Source of the DNA: Deltaproteobacteria bacterium
Lineage (GTDB): Bacteria; Desulfobacterota; DSM-4660; Desulfatiglandales; HGW-15
Assembly (NCBI GenBank): GCA_019308985.1
Contig: JAFDHB010000173.1
Location: 1 to 7,177, forward strand
DNA length: 7,177 nucleotides
Reading direction: 5' to 3'
Positions 1-5,693 of the stretch are shown here, in pieces (the first letter of the stretch is position 1; every line of letters begins with the position of its first letter). Made by a program: the position numbers and the translations under genes. Under the pieces are notes generated by a model. The model was not told the origin of the DNA and did not search any database. It saw only the letters and a program-made list of their open reading frames with translations.

Positions 1-119
1 ATCCCGATGAAAGACAACGGCTCATGCTCAGGGGCAGGAAGATAGCCCTGGCCAACACTTACTCGGATCGTGTCCTCCAGTTCTCAAAATGGCTTCTGGA
101 GGAAATATGCAATGGTTGA
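1..119 (+). CDS. C-terminal end of a glycosyltransferase (partial, runs in from the left edge)
   Basis: An open frame enters the window (first whole codon at 3) and ends at TGA 117-119, giving 38 residues. They begin PDERQRLMLRGRKIALANTY and continue with a basic, aromatic helix. The pattern of an ER-rich helix, then GR..ALANTYSDRV, matches the C-terminal helix of CgeB-like/group 1 glycosyltransferases. The complete gene that follows ends in the same style (ERARIGARGREIVLSKFTY), so this is probably a paralogue or a sister enzyme of the same locus. Its stop overlaps the next start by 8 nt (112-119), which suggests translational coupling. The catalytic core lies outside the window, so substrate and exact subfamily cannot be given. 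Confidence 0.7.
   Translation, partial: PDERQRLMLRGRKIALANTYSDRVLQFSKWLLEEICNG
98..105 (+). promoter_or_regulatory. Ribosome binding site deciding the glycosyltransferase start
   Basis: GGAGGAAA lies 6 nt before ATG 112. It favours that start over the in-frame GTG at 70, which has no comparable site and would add 14 residues unlike a family N-terminus. The site sits inside the last codons of the preceding gene, as expected for coupled genes. Confidence 0.7.
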
Positions 120-1041
120 GAAGCCTAGAATATTCCATATCGATTTGTTCCGCAGGGTCAATTCCAACCCTTACTGGCTCAAGGCATTCCAAAGGCATGG
201 CGACACCCGGGCCTTTGATATAAGGGGGGACATTCATCGCCTTGAACCCATACTCAAGGCCTTCATGCCTGACCATATACACCTTGGGGGCAGTGTGAAA
301 AACGGGATTATCGATCCTGGTATGCTTGCCGACGTGAAGGCCGAATCCGGATGCACCATTTCTGTCTTTTATGGAGATGCCAGGTACTCCGCCTACCACT
401 GCGAGCTCGCAGAGGTCGTTGATGCCGTCTACATCAACAACAAGACCCATGTAAGGAAAAACAAAGAACTCGGATATGATAACTTCCACTATTTGCCATG
501 CCCTACCGACCCGGAGGTCTTTCGGCCCATCCAGGGCCCGAAGAGATATGACGTGCTTTTCGTCGGCAATAATAACAGCACCAGCAGGTCGGCCCTCTTG
601 GGAAAAATCCACGACCTCTTCAAACTCACGGTCGCGGGACGGGGTTGGGAAGCCTCACCCTTCAACGTCTTACCGGAGAGCTATGGAGAGGATTTCTCCA
701 GGATCGTAGGTCAAGCCAGGATCTCCCTTGGACTCATTGACGATGCCTGGATCGGACTGGTGGCATGCTTCTCCAACCGCCTGGTAAACACCCTGGCCTG
801 CGGCGCCTTCTTCCTCCAGAGATACACGCCCGGCCTGGAGACCATGTTCGAGAACCATGAACACCTGGTCTGGTACGATAGCCAGGACGAGCTCATCTCC
901 CTAATCCATCTGTACCTGGACCTGCCCTTGGAAAGAGCTCGGATTGGTGCCAGGGGGAGGGAAATCGTCCTGTCAAAATTCACCTATGATCTGGCGGTCA
1001 AGAAGATCCTTCAGGACTCTCGACTCAAAGGTCTGCCATAG
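112..1041 (+). CDS. CgeB-like glycosyltransferase
   Basis: 309-residue cytoplasmic enzyme expected to move a sugar from a nucleotide-sugar donor to a glycan or protein acceptor. The N-terminal half (about 1-140) is a Rossmann-like lobe starting KPRIFHIDLFRRVNSNPYW. A second strand-turn, DVLFVGNNNS (147-156), opens the C-terminal lobe. The strongest evidence is the C-terminal block: FSNRLVNTLACGAFFL (220-235, conserved Arg223), then GLETMF (241-246), then LVWYDSQDELISLIHLYL and the closing ERARIGARGREIVL helix. This order is characteristic of CgeB/glycosyltransferase group 1 (Glyco_trans_1_2) proteins. Length is normal for a minimal member. No signal peptide or membrane segment is seen. The tandem arrangement with another transferase tail upstream and an exporter 93 nt downstream suggests a glycan assembly and export locus. 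Donor and acceptor are unknown. Confidence 0.85.
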   Translation: MVEKPRIFHIDLFRRVNSNPYWLKAFQRHGDTRAFDIRGDIHRLEPILKAFMPDHIHLGGSVKNGIIDPGMLADVKAESGCTISVFYGDARYSAYHCELAEVVDAVYINNKTHVRKNKELGYDNFHYLPCPTDPEVFRPIQGPKRYDVLFVGNNNSTSRSALLGKIHDLFKLTVAGRGWEASPFNVLPESYGEDFSRIVGQARISLGLIDDAWIGLVACFSNRLVNTLACGAFFLQRYTPGLETMFENHEHLVWYDSQDELISLIHLYLDLPLERARIGARGREIVLSKFTYDLAVKKILQDSRLKGLP

Positions 1042-1067
1042 ACGTCCGGCACTCTCCCAGAACCGGT

Positions 1068-1097
1068 TTGCTTTCATCATATGTTTGGTGCTATGCT
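1068..1097 (+). promoter_or_regulatory. Possible sigma-70 promoter for the ABC exporter unit
   Basis: TTGCTT (1068-1073) and TATGCT (1092-1097) are separated by 18 nt, and a TG sits one base before the -10 element (extended -10 type). The predicted start near 1104 would leave a leader of about 30 nt. The -35 box matches only 3 of 6 consensus positions, so read-through from the glycosyltransferase genes is equally possible. The 93-nt gap (1042-1134) shows no terminator hairpin, which leaves one continuous operon open. Confidence 0.3.
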
Positions 1098-1117
1098 ACG
1101 CTCCCATATCCCCCAAC

Positions 1118-1125
1118 AGGAGGAA
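1118..1125 (+). promoter_or_regulatory. Ribosome binding site deciding the ABC exporter start
   Basis: AGGAGGAA precedes ATG 1135 by 9 nt. It also sits 3 nt before an in-frame TTG at 1129. Upstream in-frame ATGs at 1081 and 1093 have no such site and would add an N-terminus unlike an exporter. ATG 1135 is therefore chosen. Confidence 0.7.
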
Positions 1126-1134
1126 CGGTTGACA

Positions 1135-3654
1135 ATGGGAAAAAAAGACATCCCGGTCGTAAAAAGGTCCCTCTTCTCATGGATCCTGCCTGGCAATGTA
1201 AAATTGCAACTGGCTATCGTCTGTGTGATCTCGGTCACTGTCTTTGCCAGGGTATTCCCCTTGGAAATGCAGAAGAGGATAGTCAACGAGGCTATCAACC
1301 TCAGGAAAATCGACCTCCTCTTTACCTATTGCGCCCTCTACCTGGCGGCAGTAATACTATCAGGGATGCTGAAGTACCTTATCAATGTCCTCCAGGTCCT
1401 GATCAGCCAGCGGACCTTGGCAAAAATGAGAAAGGACCTCTATAGCCACATCCTCACCCTTCCCTTGAGTTTTTTCAGGAAGACAGGCTCGGGACTGGTG
1501 GTATCCTCTATTGTCAGGGAGCTTGCTGCTGCCGGGGATTTCGTGGGCATGGCCCTTGGTGTGCCCATAACCAGCATACTCACCCTACTTGCCTTTGCAG
1601 CCTACCTGTTCACTCTGAACTCGTGGCTTGCGATGTTATCCCTGAGCATCTATCCCTTTATCCTGCTCGTGGTCCCGCTCCTCCAGAGAAAAGCAAACCA
1701 GGCCAACAACAGGCGGGTTGACGTAACACGGGATTTGTCCAACAAGATAACGGAATCAATTGCCGGAATACACGAGATCCATGGAAACGGGGCCTATCAC
1801 CTGGAAAACAGAAAATTCGCAACGGTCATTGACAACCTGCTGAAAATCAGGGTGGTTTGGGGGATGTGGCGATTCGGAGTAAAGAGTACCAATAATTTCT
1901 TTATCAACCTGAGTCCTTTTCTCATTTTCATGATCGGCGGTTATCTGGCCATCAAGGGCCGATTGGAACTGGGGGCCCTTGTGGCCTTTCTCTCCGCCCA
2001 GGAGCGCCTGTACGGACCCTGGAAAGAACTCATTTCCTTTTACCAGCTCTACCAGGACGCATCGGTAGGATACAGGAAAAGCATGGAATACTTCGATGTC
2101 CCGGTAGAGTATGAGATAAAGCCGAAAGACCGTAAACCCTATGAACTGGAAGGCGACATCGAGGTAAAAGACCTATCCTTTATCACCGAGGACGGCATAA
2201 GGCTGATAGAAGGGGTCAATTTCTCCCTGAAGGCCGGCGAGCATTTTGCCCTTGTCGGCTTCTCCGGCAGTGGGAAGAGTACCCTCGCCCAGTGCGTAGG
2301 CCAACTGTACAAATATTCCAGGGGAGAAGTTCTAATCGGCCGCAAGGAGGTATCCAGCCTTACCAAATCCGACATAGTGCGAAATGTGGGTATAATCGCC
2401 CAGTCCCCCTTTATCTTTGACGGGACGATCAAAGAAAACCTCCTCTATTCCTACTCCTCCATGGTGGATGAGGAAGGTAATGGAAAGAGTCCCTCCATGC
2501 CCGACCTGGATGACCTTATTGAGGTGATCCAGCAAACAGGGGTCTTCCCGGATATCTTGAGGTTTGGCCTCAATACCATGCTGGACCCGGATAAGTACGG
2601 GGATTTCGGTCCCCTGATAAACAGGGTCCGGCAGAGTTTTCAGCGCGAGTTCGGCGAGTCTCTTGCCGAATACGTGGAATTCTTCGACGTGAACAAGTAC
2701 CTGTACTTCTCAAGTATCCTTGAGAACCTGATATTCGGAACACCCAACAAGGATAGTTTCACCATCTCGAGGCTGCCCAAGAACCAGTATTTCCTCAATT
2801 TTCTTGATGATGCCGACCTTACAAGGCCCCTTTTGAGCCTGGGGGCCGAGCTCTCGCGCCAGTCGGTGGATATCCTGGGAAACCTGCCACCTGAGAAGGC
2901 CTTTTTCGAAAAGAGCCCGGTCAGGCCGGAAGAACTGGATCCACTGAAGGCGCTCGTGGAGCGATTGAGAGGCCAAAGGCTCCACCAATTAGCTGTGGAA
3001 GACCGGGAACAGCTCCTCACCCTTGCCCTGCGCTTTGTCCCCGGCAGACACAAAATGGCAAGGCTTCCGAAGATGCTCGAGGAGCTCATACTGGAAGGGA
3101 GGGCCATGTTCAGGGAGAGGATCACCAGGGATGATCCAGGGGCCATCACATTTTTTGACATATCCGAATATATGTATGGGCAGACCATCCTGAATAACAT
3201 CCTTTTTGGCAAACCCAAGACCCAGAAGCAAGAGGCACAAGAGAAGATATACCAGAGCATCATTCGGCTGCTCATAGAGGAGGACCTGCTGGAAAGGATA
3301 GTGGAGATCGGGATGCAATTTGAGGTGGGCACCAAGGGAGACAGGCTCTCCGGCGGCCAGCGCCAGAAGATCGCTATTGCCAGGGCATTCCTCAAGTCAC
3401 CGAGGATCTTGATCATGGACGAAGCGACCTCTGCCCTTGACAATAACTCCCAGGCCCGCATCCAGAACCAACTGGACACCAAGTTCAGGGTTAATACTAC
3501 CGTGATAGCGGTCGTCCACAGGCTCGACATTACCAAGAACTATGATAAGGTGGCGGTAATGAAGGCGGGCAAAATAGTCGAGATGGGTAGTTATGATGAA
3601 CTCATTGAAAAGAAAGGGGTGTTTTATGAACTCGTCTCAGGGAAAAGAGGGTAG
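1135..3654 (+). CDS. ABC exporter (fused membrane and ATPase domains) with a large insert in the ATPase domain
   Basis: 839-residue inner-membrane ATP-driven exporter half, probably acting as a dimer. Residues about 10-320 form a six-helix type I exporter domain with long hydrophobic stretches, for example IVCVISVTVFARVF, LTLLAFAAYLFTL and IYPFILLVVPLL, plus the coupling motif LTLPLSFFRKTGSG. The ATPase domain has Walker A GFSGSGKST (375-383, Lys381), Q-loop Gln423, signature LSGGQ (738-742), Walker B ILIMDE (Asp762, Glu763), D-loop SALD and switch His795, so it should hydrolyse ATP. Gln423 and the signature are 316 residues apart, against roughly 75-80 in ordinary exporters. The insert carries two further copies of the post-Q-loop segment, near 522-535 and 679-692. 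From memory, a family of large, uncharacterised bacterial ABC exporters shares this layout (GRH... then FFD...NILFG). The substrate is unknown; neighbouring glycosyltransferases hint at a glycan or lipid-linked sugar. The gene end overlaps the next gene by 29 nt. Confidence 0.92.
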   Translation: MGKKDIPVVKRSLFSWILPGNVKLQLAIVCVISVTVFARVFPLEMQKRIVNEAINLRKIDLLFTYCALYLAAVILSGMLKYLINVLQVLISQRTLAKMRKDLYSHILTLPLSFFRKTGSGLVVSSIVRELAAAGDFVGMALGVPITSILTLLAFAAYLFTLNSWLAMLSLSIYPFILLVVPLLQRKANQANNRRVDVTRDLSNKITESIAGIHEIHGNGAYHLENRKFATVIDNLLKIRVVWGMWRFGVKSTNNFFINLSPFLIFMIGGYLAIKGRLELGALVAFLSAQERLYGPWKELISFYQLYQDASVGYRKSMEYFDVPVEYEIKPKDRKPYELEGDIEVKDLSFITEDGIRLIEGVNFSLKAGEHFALVGFSGSGKSTLAQCVGQLYKYSRGEVLIGRKEVSSLTKSDIVRNVGIIAQSPFIFDGTIKENLLYSYSSMVDEEGNGKSPSMPDLDDLIEVIQQTGVFPDILRFGLNTMLDPDKYGDFGPLINRVRQSFQREFGESLAEYVEFFDVNKYLYFSSILENLIFGTPNKDSFTISRLPKNQYFLNFLDDADLTRPLLSLGAELSRQSVDILGNLPPEKAFFEKSPVRPEELDPLKALVERLRGQRLHQLAVEDREQLLTLALRFVPGRHKMARLPKMLEELILEGRAMFRERITRDDPGAITFFDISEYMYGQTILNNILFGKPKTQKQEAQEKIYQSIIRLLIEEDLLERIVEIGMQFEVGTKGDRLSGGQRQKIAIARAFLKSPRILIMDEATSALDNNSQARIQNQLDTKFRVNTTVIAVVHRLDITKNYDKVAVMKAGKIVEMGSYDELIEKKGVFYELVSGKRG
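2410..3345 (+). other. Insert region inside the exporter ATPase domain with a threefold-repeated motif
   Basis: This stretch of the exporter gene encodes the extra residues between Q-loop and signature. Three similar segments occur: FIFDGTIKENLLYS (426-439), YLYFSSILENLIFG (522-535) and YMYGQTILNNILFG (679-692). The second and third are each preceded by FFD plus a short acidic or polar run. Copy 1 is followed by a helix pair ending in GLNTML, resembling the helical subdomain just before a signature, but the signature itself is missing (GPLINRVRQSF stands there). Copy 3 leads directly into the real LSGGQ, so it probably forms the working helical subdomain. The residues between copies 2 and 3 are helical and charged, with a GRH motif at 637-639. 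Function unknown. Confidence 0.7.
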
Positions 3655-4153
3655 CTCGGAACGAAGTGAACTCCAGAATAACCTTGAGCTGTTGAGACAG
3701 GTATATTTTTTCTCAGGTCTCCCCCTTGAGACTCTAAAAGTTCTTGCATACCTTTGCACGAGGGAACTGTTCCGCAAGGGAGAGTTCCTCTTCCATCAAG
3801 ACGACAACGACGGGCAGGCCTTCTATATCATATCAGGCAAGGCAGGCCTCCTGTGCAAGGACGAAAAGGGTGAGTTCATGGTCCGTGAGTACGGCCCAGG
3901 GGATTTCTTGGGAGGCATGGTCCTTCTTGGAAATATTCGCAGGCTTTTCTCCCTTAAGGCCCTGGAGGACATGAGCTGTTTGATACTGACCAGAGACAAC
4001 TTTGCTGTAACCCTTGAGCGGTTCCCGGAGCTCATGCGGAAAATTATCCGTTCCGTGGTGAAAGCCATAGAAGAGAGAGAGCAGAAGTTCTTGAACCTTC
4101 GAAAAGAGACCTGTGAGACATGTTCTCAAATGATTGGATTTACTTTGCTTTGA
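3626..4153 (+). CDS. Stand-alone cyclic-nucleotide-binding-fold (CRP/PKA-type) protein
   Basis: 175-residue cytoplasmic protein with a cNMP-binding beta-barrel at about 28-145. Typical elements in order are: the FFSGLPLETLKVLA entry helix, KGEFLFHQDDNDGQAFYIISGKAGLL (51-76), GPGDFLGGMVLLG (90-102) as the phosphate-binding cassette, IRRLFSLKA (104-112), and a C-terminal helix with LERFPELMRKIIRSVV. The cassette Arg (Arg105 or Arg106) is present, but the usual Glu of the FGE motif is Gly97, so true cAMP or cGMP binding is doubtful. No helix-turn-helix follows, so it is not a CRP-type regulator. The tail has a charged helix and a Cys163-x-x-Cys166 pair. ATG 3626 is preceded by AAAGGGG at 6-nt spacing; earlier in-frame ATGs at 3593 and 3596 lie deeper in the exporter gene and lack a site. 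The 29-nt overlap with the exporter implies coupled expression and probably a role in controlling the transporter. Confidence 0.85.
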   Translation: MNSSQGKEGSSERSELQNNLELLRQVYFFSGLPLETLKVLAYLCTRELFRKGEFLFHQDDNDGQAFYIISGKAGLLCKDEKGEFMVREYGPGDFLGGMVLLGNIRRLFSLKALEDMSCLILTRDNFAVTLERFPELMRKIIRSVVKAIEEREQKFLNLRKETCETCSQMIGFTLL

Positions 4154-4159
4154 TCCGGT

Positions 4160-4203
4160 AGCAGCGTAAAACTCCAGACTCCTGTCTGGAGTTTTACGCT
4201 GCT
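4160..4203 (+). terminator. Perfect 20-bp hairpin, likely bidirectional terminator
   Basis: The arms 4160-4179 and 4184-4203 are exact reverse complements with a TCCT loop. The inner GC-rich stem CTCCAGAC/GTCTGGAG is flanked by AAAA on the left and TTTT on the right, the layout of a two-way intrinsic terminator. The pairing then continues 8 bp beyond those runs, and no longer U-tract follows. It starts 7 nt after the stop of the cNMP-fold gene, so it most likely ends the exporter unit and separates it from the anti-sigma unit. Confidence 0.65.
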
Positions 4204-4254
4204 GAACAACTGACAACAAGAAGGTCGTCGATTGCTTTCCCTCAATTCATGGAT

Positions 4255-4283
4255 TTGCCTGTTTTTCATAAACATGATAGTAT
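4255..4283 (+). promoter_or_regulatory. Possible sigma-70 promoter for the RsbW-STAS unit
   Basis: TTGCCT (4255-4260) and TAGTAT (4278-4283) are 17 nt apart, each matching 4 of 6 consensus bases, within a distinctly AT-rich stretch. An overlapping TATGAT at 4281-4286 is a better -10 but sits 20 nt from the -35. The 144-nt gap 4204-4347 begins after a terminator-like hairpin, so some promoter is expected here. This is the best candidate by eye. Confidence 0.3.
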
Positions 4284-4347
4284 GATTTTTATTAGCCGAT
4301 TACCATATTTGACTTGGCCCTAAAAACCCGAAACGAGTGATTTTTTC

Positions 4348-4785
4348 ATGCTCTCCATCCAATTGAAAAACGATATGAAAGAGCTTAAAAGGCTCCAGAA
4401 GTCCGTCGAAGACCTTGGCGACACCCTTCGCCTTTCAGGAAAAGTTCTGTTCCACATCAACCTTGCCCTGGAGGAGATCTTCACCAATATTGTCTCGCAC
4501 GGATATACTGACGAGGGAGAGCACCTCATAAAGATAACCATGAGCCGAGAAAACGACTTTCTCTGTTTTAGAATCGAAGATGACGGAATCCCTTTCAATC
4601 CTTTAAAGGCAAGACCCCCGGAACTAAAAGGTCCTTTGGAGGAAAGGCCTATTGGTGGGTTGGGATGTTATCTTATGAGGTGCTGCATGGACGATGTCAA
4701 GTATGAGAGAAGAGGTAACAAGAACATCTTGACTATGAAGCGATGCATAAACACTGAAAGGCCGAGGCCTGTGAACAATTGCTGA
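4348..4785 (+). CDS. RsbW/SpoIIAB-type anti-sigma factor (HATPase) switch kinase
   Basis: 145-residue soluble protein of the HATPase_c_2 class. Such proteins bind a sigma factor or other target and phosphorylate a STAS antagonist on serine. The ATP-binding motifs are clear: N-box LALEEIFTNIVSHGY (39-53, with Glu43 and Asn47), G1-type box DDGIPFNP (78-85), and GGLGCYLM (103-110) in the lid region. The closing strand is YERRGNKNILTMKR (119-132). Length agrees with the family. The 13-residue tail after that is polar and unconserved in appearance. The in-frame stop at 4321-4323 and the lack of other starts make ATG 4348 the upstream-most choice, although its ribosome site (CGAGTGA) is weak, so modest expression is possible. 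It is followed 90 nt later by its expected partner, the STAS protein. The sigma factor or alternative target is not in the window. Confidence 0.88.
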   Translation: MLSIQLKNDMKELKRLQKSVEDLGDTLRLSGKVLFHINLALEEIFTNIVSHGYTDEGEHLIKITMSRENDFLCFRIEDDGIPFNPLKARPPELKGPLEERPIGGLGCYLMRCCMDDVKYERRGNKNILTMKRCINTERPRPVNNC

Positions 4786-4875
4786 AAGGCATGTGACCAA
4801 GTTCAGCGTCTCTCGCAATGGCAGCCGCTGAATTCGGCCCGATACTTCAAAGGATATTCGCGGAGGTAGGATAGA

Positions 4876-5208
4876 ATGGATATCACACAGAAGAAAGAGA
4901 GTGATGTTTCCATATTTCTTCTTAAAGGTCGCCTCGATTCGAACACCTCACCGAATTTGGAGCAGAAGATAGTCGAATCAATCAATGGTGGGGCAAAGAA
5001 GATAATTATAGACTTTCAAGGTCTTGACTATATCTCCAGCGCGGGCCTCAGGGTCATAAACAAGACCCTCAAGCAACTCAGGCAGAAACAAGGCAAGCTC
5101 GTACTCTCCTCCATGCAAGATTACGTGAGAGAGGTGTTCGAAATCGCGGGTTTTGATTCCTTCATACCGATTGTCTCCTCAACGGACGAAGCCCTTGCAA
5201 ACATCTAG
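4876..5208 (+). CDS. STAS-domain anti-sigma factor antagonist (RsbV/SpoIIAA type)
   Basis: 110-residue single-domain STAS protein. Order of elements: first strands SDVSIFLLKGRLDSNTSPNLEQKI (9-32), then KKIIIDFQGLDYISSAGLRVI (41-61), then the strand KLVLSSM, and a final helix REVFEIAGFDSFIPI. The DYISSAGLR motif carries the serine that partner kinases phosphorylate; by alignment with SpoIIAA Ser58 this should be Ser55. In the unphosphorylated form such proteins free the kinase's client. A strong GGAGGT (4862-4867) sits 8 nt before ATG 4876, far better than that of the kinase gene, so more antagonist than kinase may be made. The gene pairs with the upstream HATPase gene as a partner-switching module. 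A PP2C/SpoIIE phosphatase, the usual third member, is absent here. Confidence 0.92.
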   Translation: MDITQKKESDVSIFLLKGRLDSNTSPNLEQKIVESINGGAKKIIIDFQGLDYISSAGLRVINKTLKQLRQKQGKLVLSSMQDYVREVFEIAGFDSFIPIVSSTDEALANI

Positions 5209-5233
5209 CCCGAGAGGCTTGGAGCAAGAAAAG

Positions 5234-5314
5234 ATGCCCACCCTCTCCAAATTCCACCAGGAAAACTTCACAGATCCATCGGTAACCAGGGAGTACCGTC
5301 TGTTCATCACCTGA
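5234..5314 (+). CDS. Small 26-codon reading frame after the STAS gene (peptide or gene remnant)
   Basis: ATG 5234 opens a frame of 26 residues ending at TGA 5312-5314. It begins MPTLSKFHQENFTDPS and ends REYRLFIT. A GGAG sits 9 nt before the ATG, and the frame starts 26 nt after the STAS stop, so it could be translated as the last member of that unit. The F.DP...EYR..I pattern reminds me of N-termini of membrane-bound signalling enzymes (cyclases or phosphatases), which would make this the stump of a truncated downstream gene. Its 3' end overlaps the 3' end of the convergent PqqD-like gene by 8 nt. At this length chance is a serious alternative. Confidence 0.3.
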   Translation: MPTLSKFHQENFTDPSVTREYRLFIT

Positions 5315-5693
5315 GGCCTATCAGGCCTCTGTTACCCAGTTCCCTAAGGAACTGGGTAACAGACACCTCCGCCTCCCTTTTTTCCAATCGATAACTCTTG
5401 GAAAACTCAACGGCGATAGCGCGCACTGAACGGTTTCCGTTGATAAGATCCCATACGGTGGTGCCCAGCTTGTCCAACTGGATCTCCTTGGTCTTTTGGA
5501 TGTCCCTTTCCTTGCCAAGCCTTCTTACCAGGCCTGCAAACCACGGACGTATACTTACAGTGTAGGTCAGATGGACCTCTCCGGTCTCCAGCCGCTTCTC
5601 CTTGATCCGGGGATTCTTGAGAGGGATGCTTGCCAACGCCTCTGATCGGGTTATCGCTGGAGCATCCTTCTTTTTTCTTCTAAATACATACAT
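5307..5693 (-). CDS. PqqD-like (RRE-fold) protein
   Basis: 128-residue soluble protein. Residues 70-127 match the PqqD fold: EIQLDKLGTTVWDLINGNRS (70-89), then a helix VRAIAVEFSKSY and a winged-helix end VTQFLRELGNRGLIGL. PqqD domains bind precursor peptides in peptide-modification pathways, but many relatives of unknown role exist. The N-terminal 70 residues begin MYVFRRKKK and contain EALASIPLKNPRIKEKR, a layout I associate with longer PqqD-family proteins. ATG 5693 is chosen on that ground. Its upstream AAGGG is only 3 nt away, so TTG 5729 behind AGGGGAGAGG is a real rival start adding 12 residues. The gene overlaps the end of the upstream unknown gene by 14 nt, so the two are probably co-translated. 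No radical SAM enzyme or obvious precursor peptide is in the window. A hairpin is built into its last codons. Confidence 0.75.
   Translation of the reverse strand: MYVFRRKKKDAPAITRSEALASIPLKNPRIKEKRLETGEVHLTYTVSIRPWFAGLVRRLGKERDIQKTKEIQLDKLGTTVWDLINGNRSVRAIAVEFSKSYRLEKREAEVSVTQFLRELGNRGLIGLR
5313..5329. repeat. Short inverted repeat at the end of the PqqD-like gene
   Basis: GAGGCCT (5313-5319) and AGGCCTC (5323-5329) are perfect complements around a 3-nt loop. The element lies inside the last codons of the minus-strand gene and immediately next to a larger hairpin with which it shares two bases. It may contribute to ending transcription from either side. Confidence 0.5.
5328..5363. terminator. 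Perfect 16-bp hairpin inside the 3' end of the PqqD-like gene (possible two-way terminator)
   Basis: Arms 5328-5343 and 5348-5363 are exact reverse complements around CTAA. No U-tract follows on either strand, so a standard intrinsic terminator is not proven. It lies between convergent genes, where a symmetric stop for both transcripts makes sense. Unusually, it is coding: it specifies residues 111-122 of the PqqD-like protein (SVTQFLRELGNR). Confidence 0.45.

Noticed and set aside
70..111. GTG 70 as start of the glycosyltransferase
   Set aside because: No ribosome site before it, while GGAGGAAA precedes ATG 112 and the added residues do not resemble a family N-terminus.
28..612. 194-codon minus-strand frame over the glycosyltransferases
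   Set aside because: Shadow of the CgeB-like gene; family motifs are on the plus strand.
1081..1134. ATG 1081 as start of the ABC exporter
   Set aside because: The strong AGGAGGAA site lies downstream of it, and the residues added are unlike an exporter N-terminus.
2640..3536. Long (298-codon) minus-strand frame opposite the exporter ATPase insert
   Set aside because: Ser/Arg/Leu-rich composition typical of antisense shadows. The plus strand encodes intact LSGGQ and Walker B over the same bases, and no ribosome site is seen.
4309..4314. TTGACT as a -35 box for the RsbW-type gene
   Set aside because: No -10-like hexamer lies 16-19 nt downstream.
4249..4323. 24-codon frame in the gap before the RsbW-type gene
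   Set aside because: No ribosome site, overlaps the likely promoter, composition like AT-rich noncoding DNA.
4802..4832. TTCAGCG...CGCTGAA inverted repeat between kinase and STAS genes
   Set aside because: Only 7 bp with a 17-nt loop; too weak to separate from chance.
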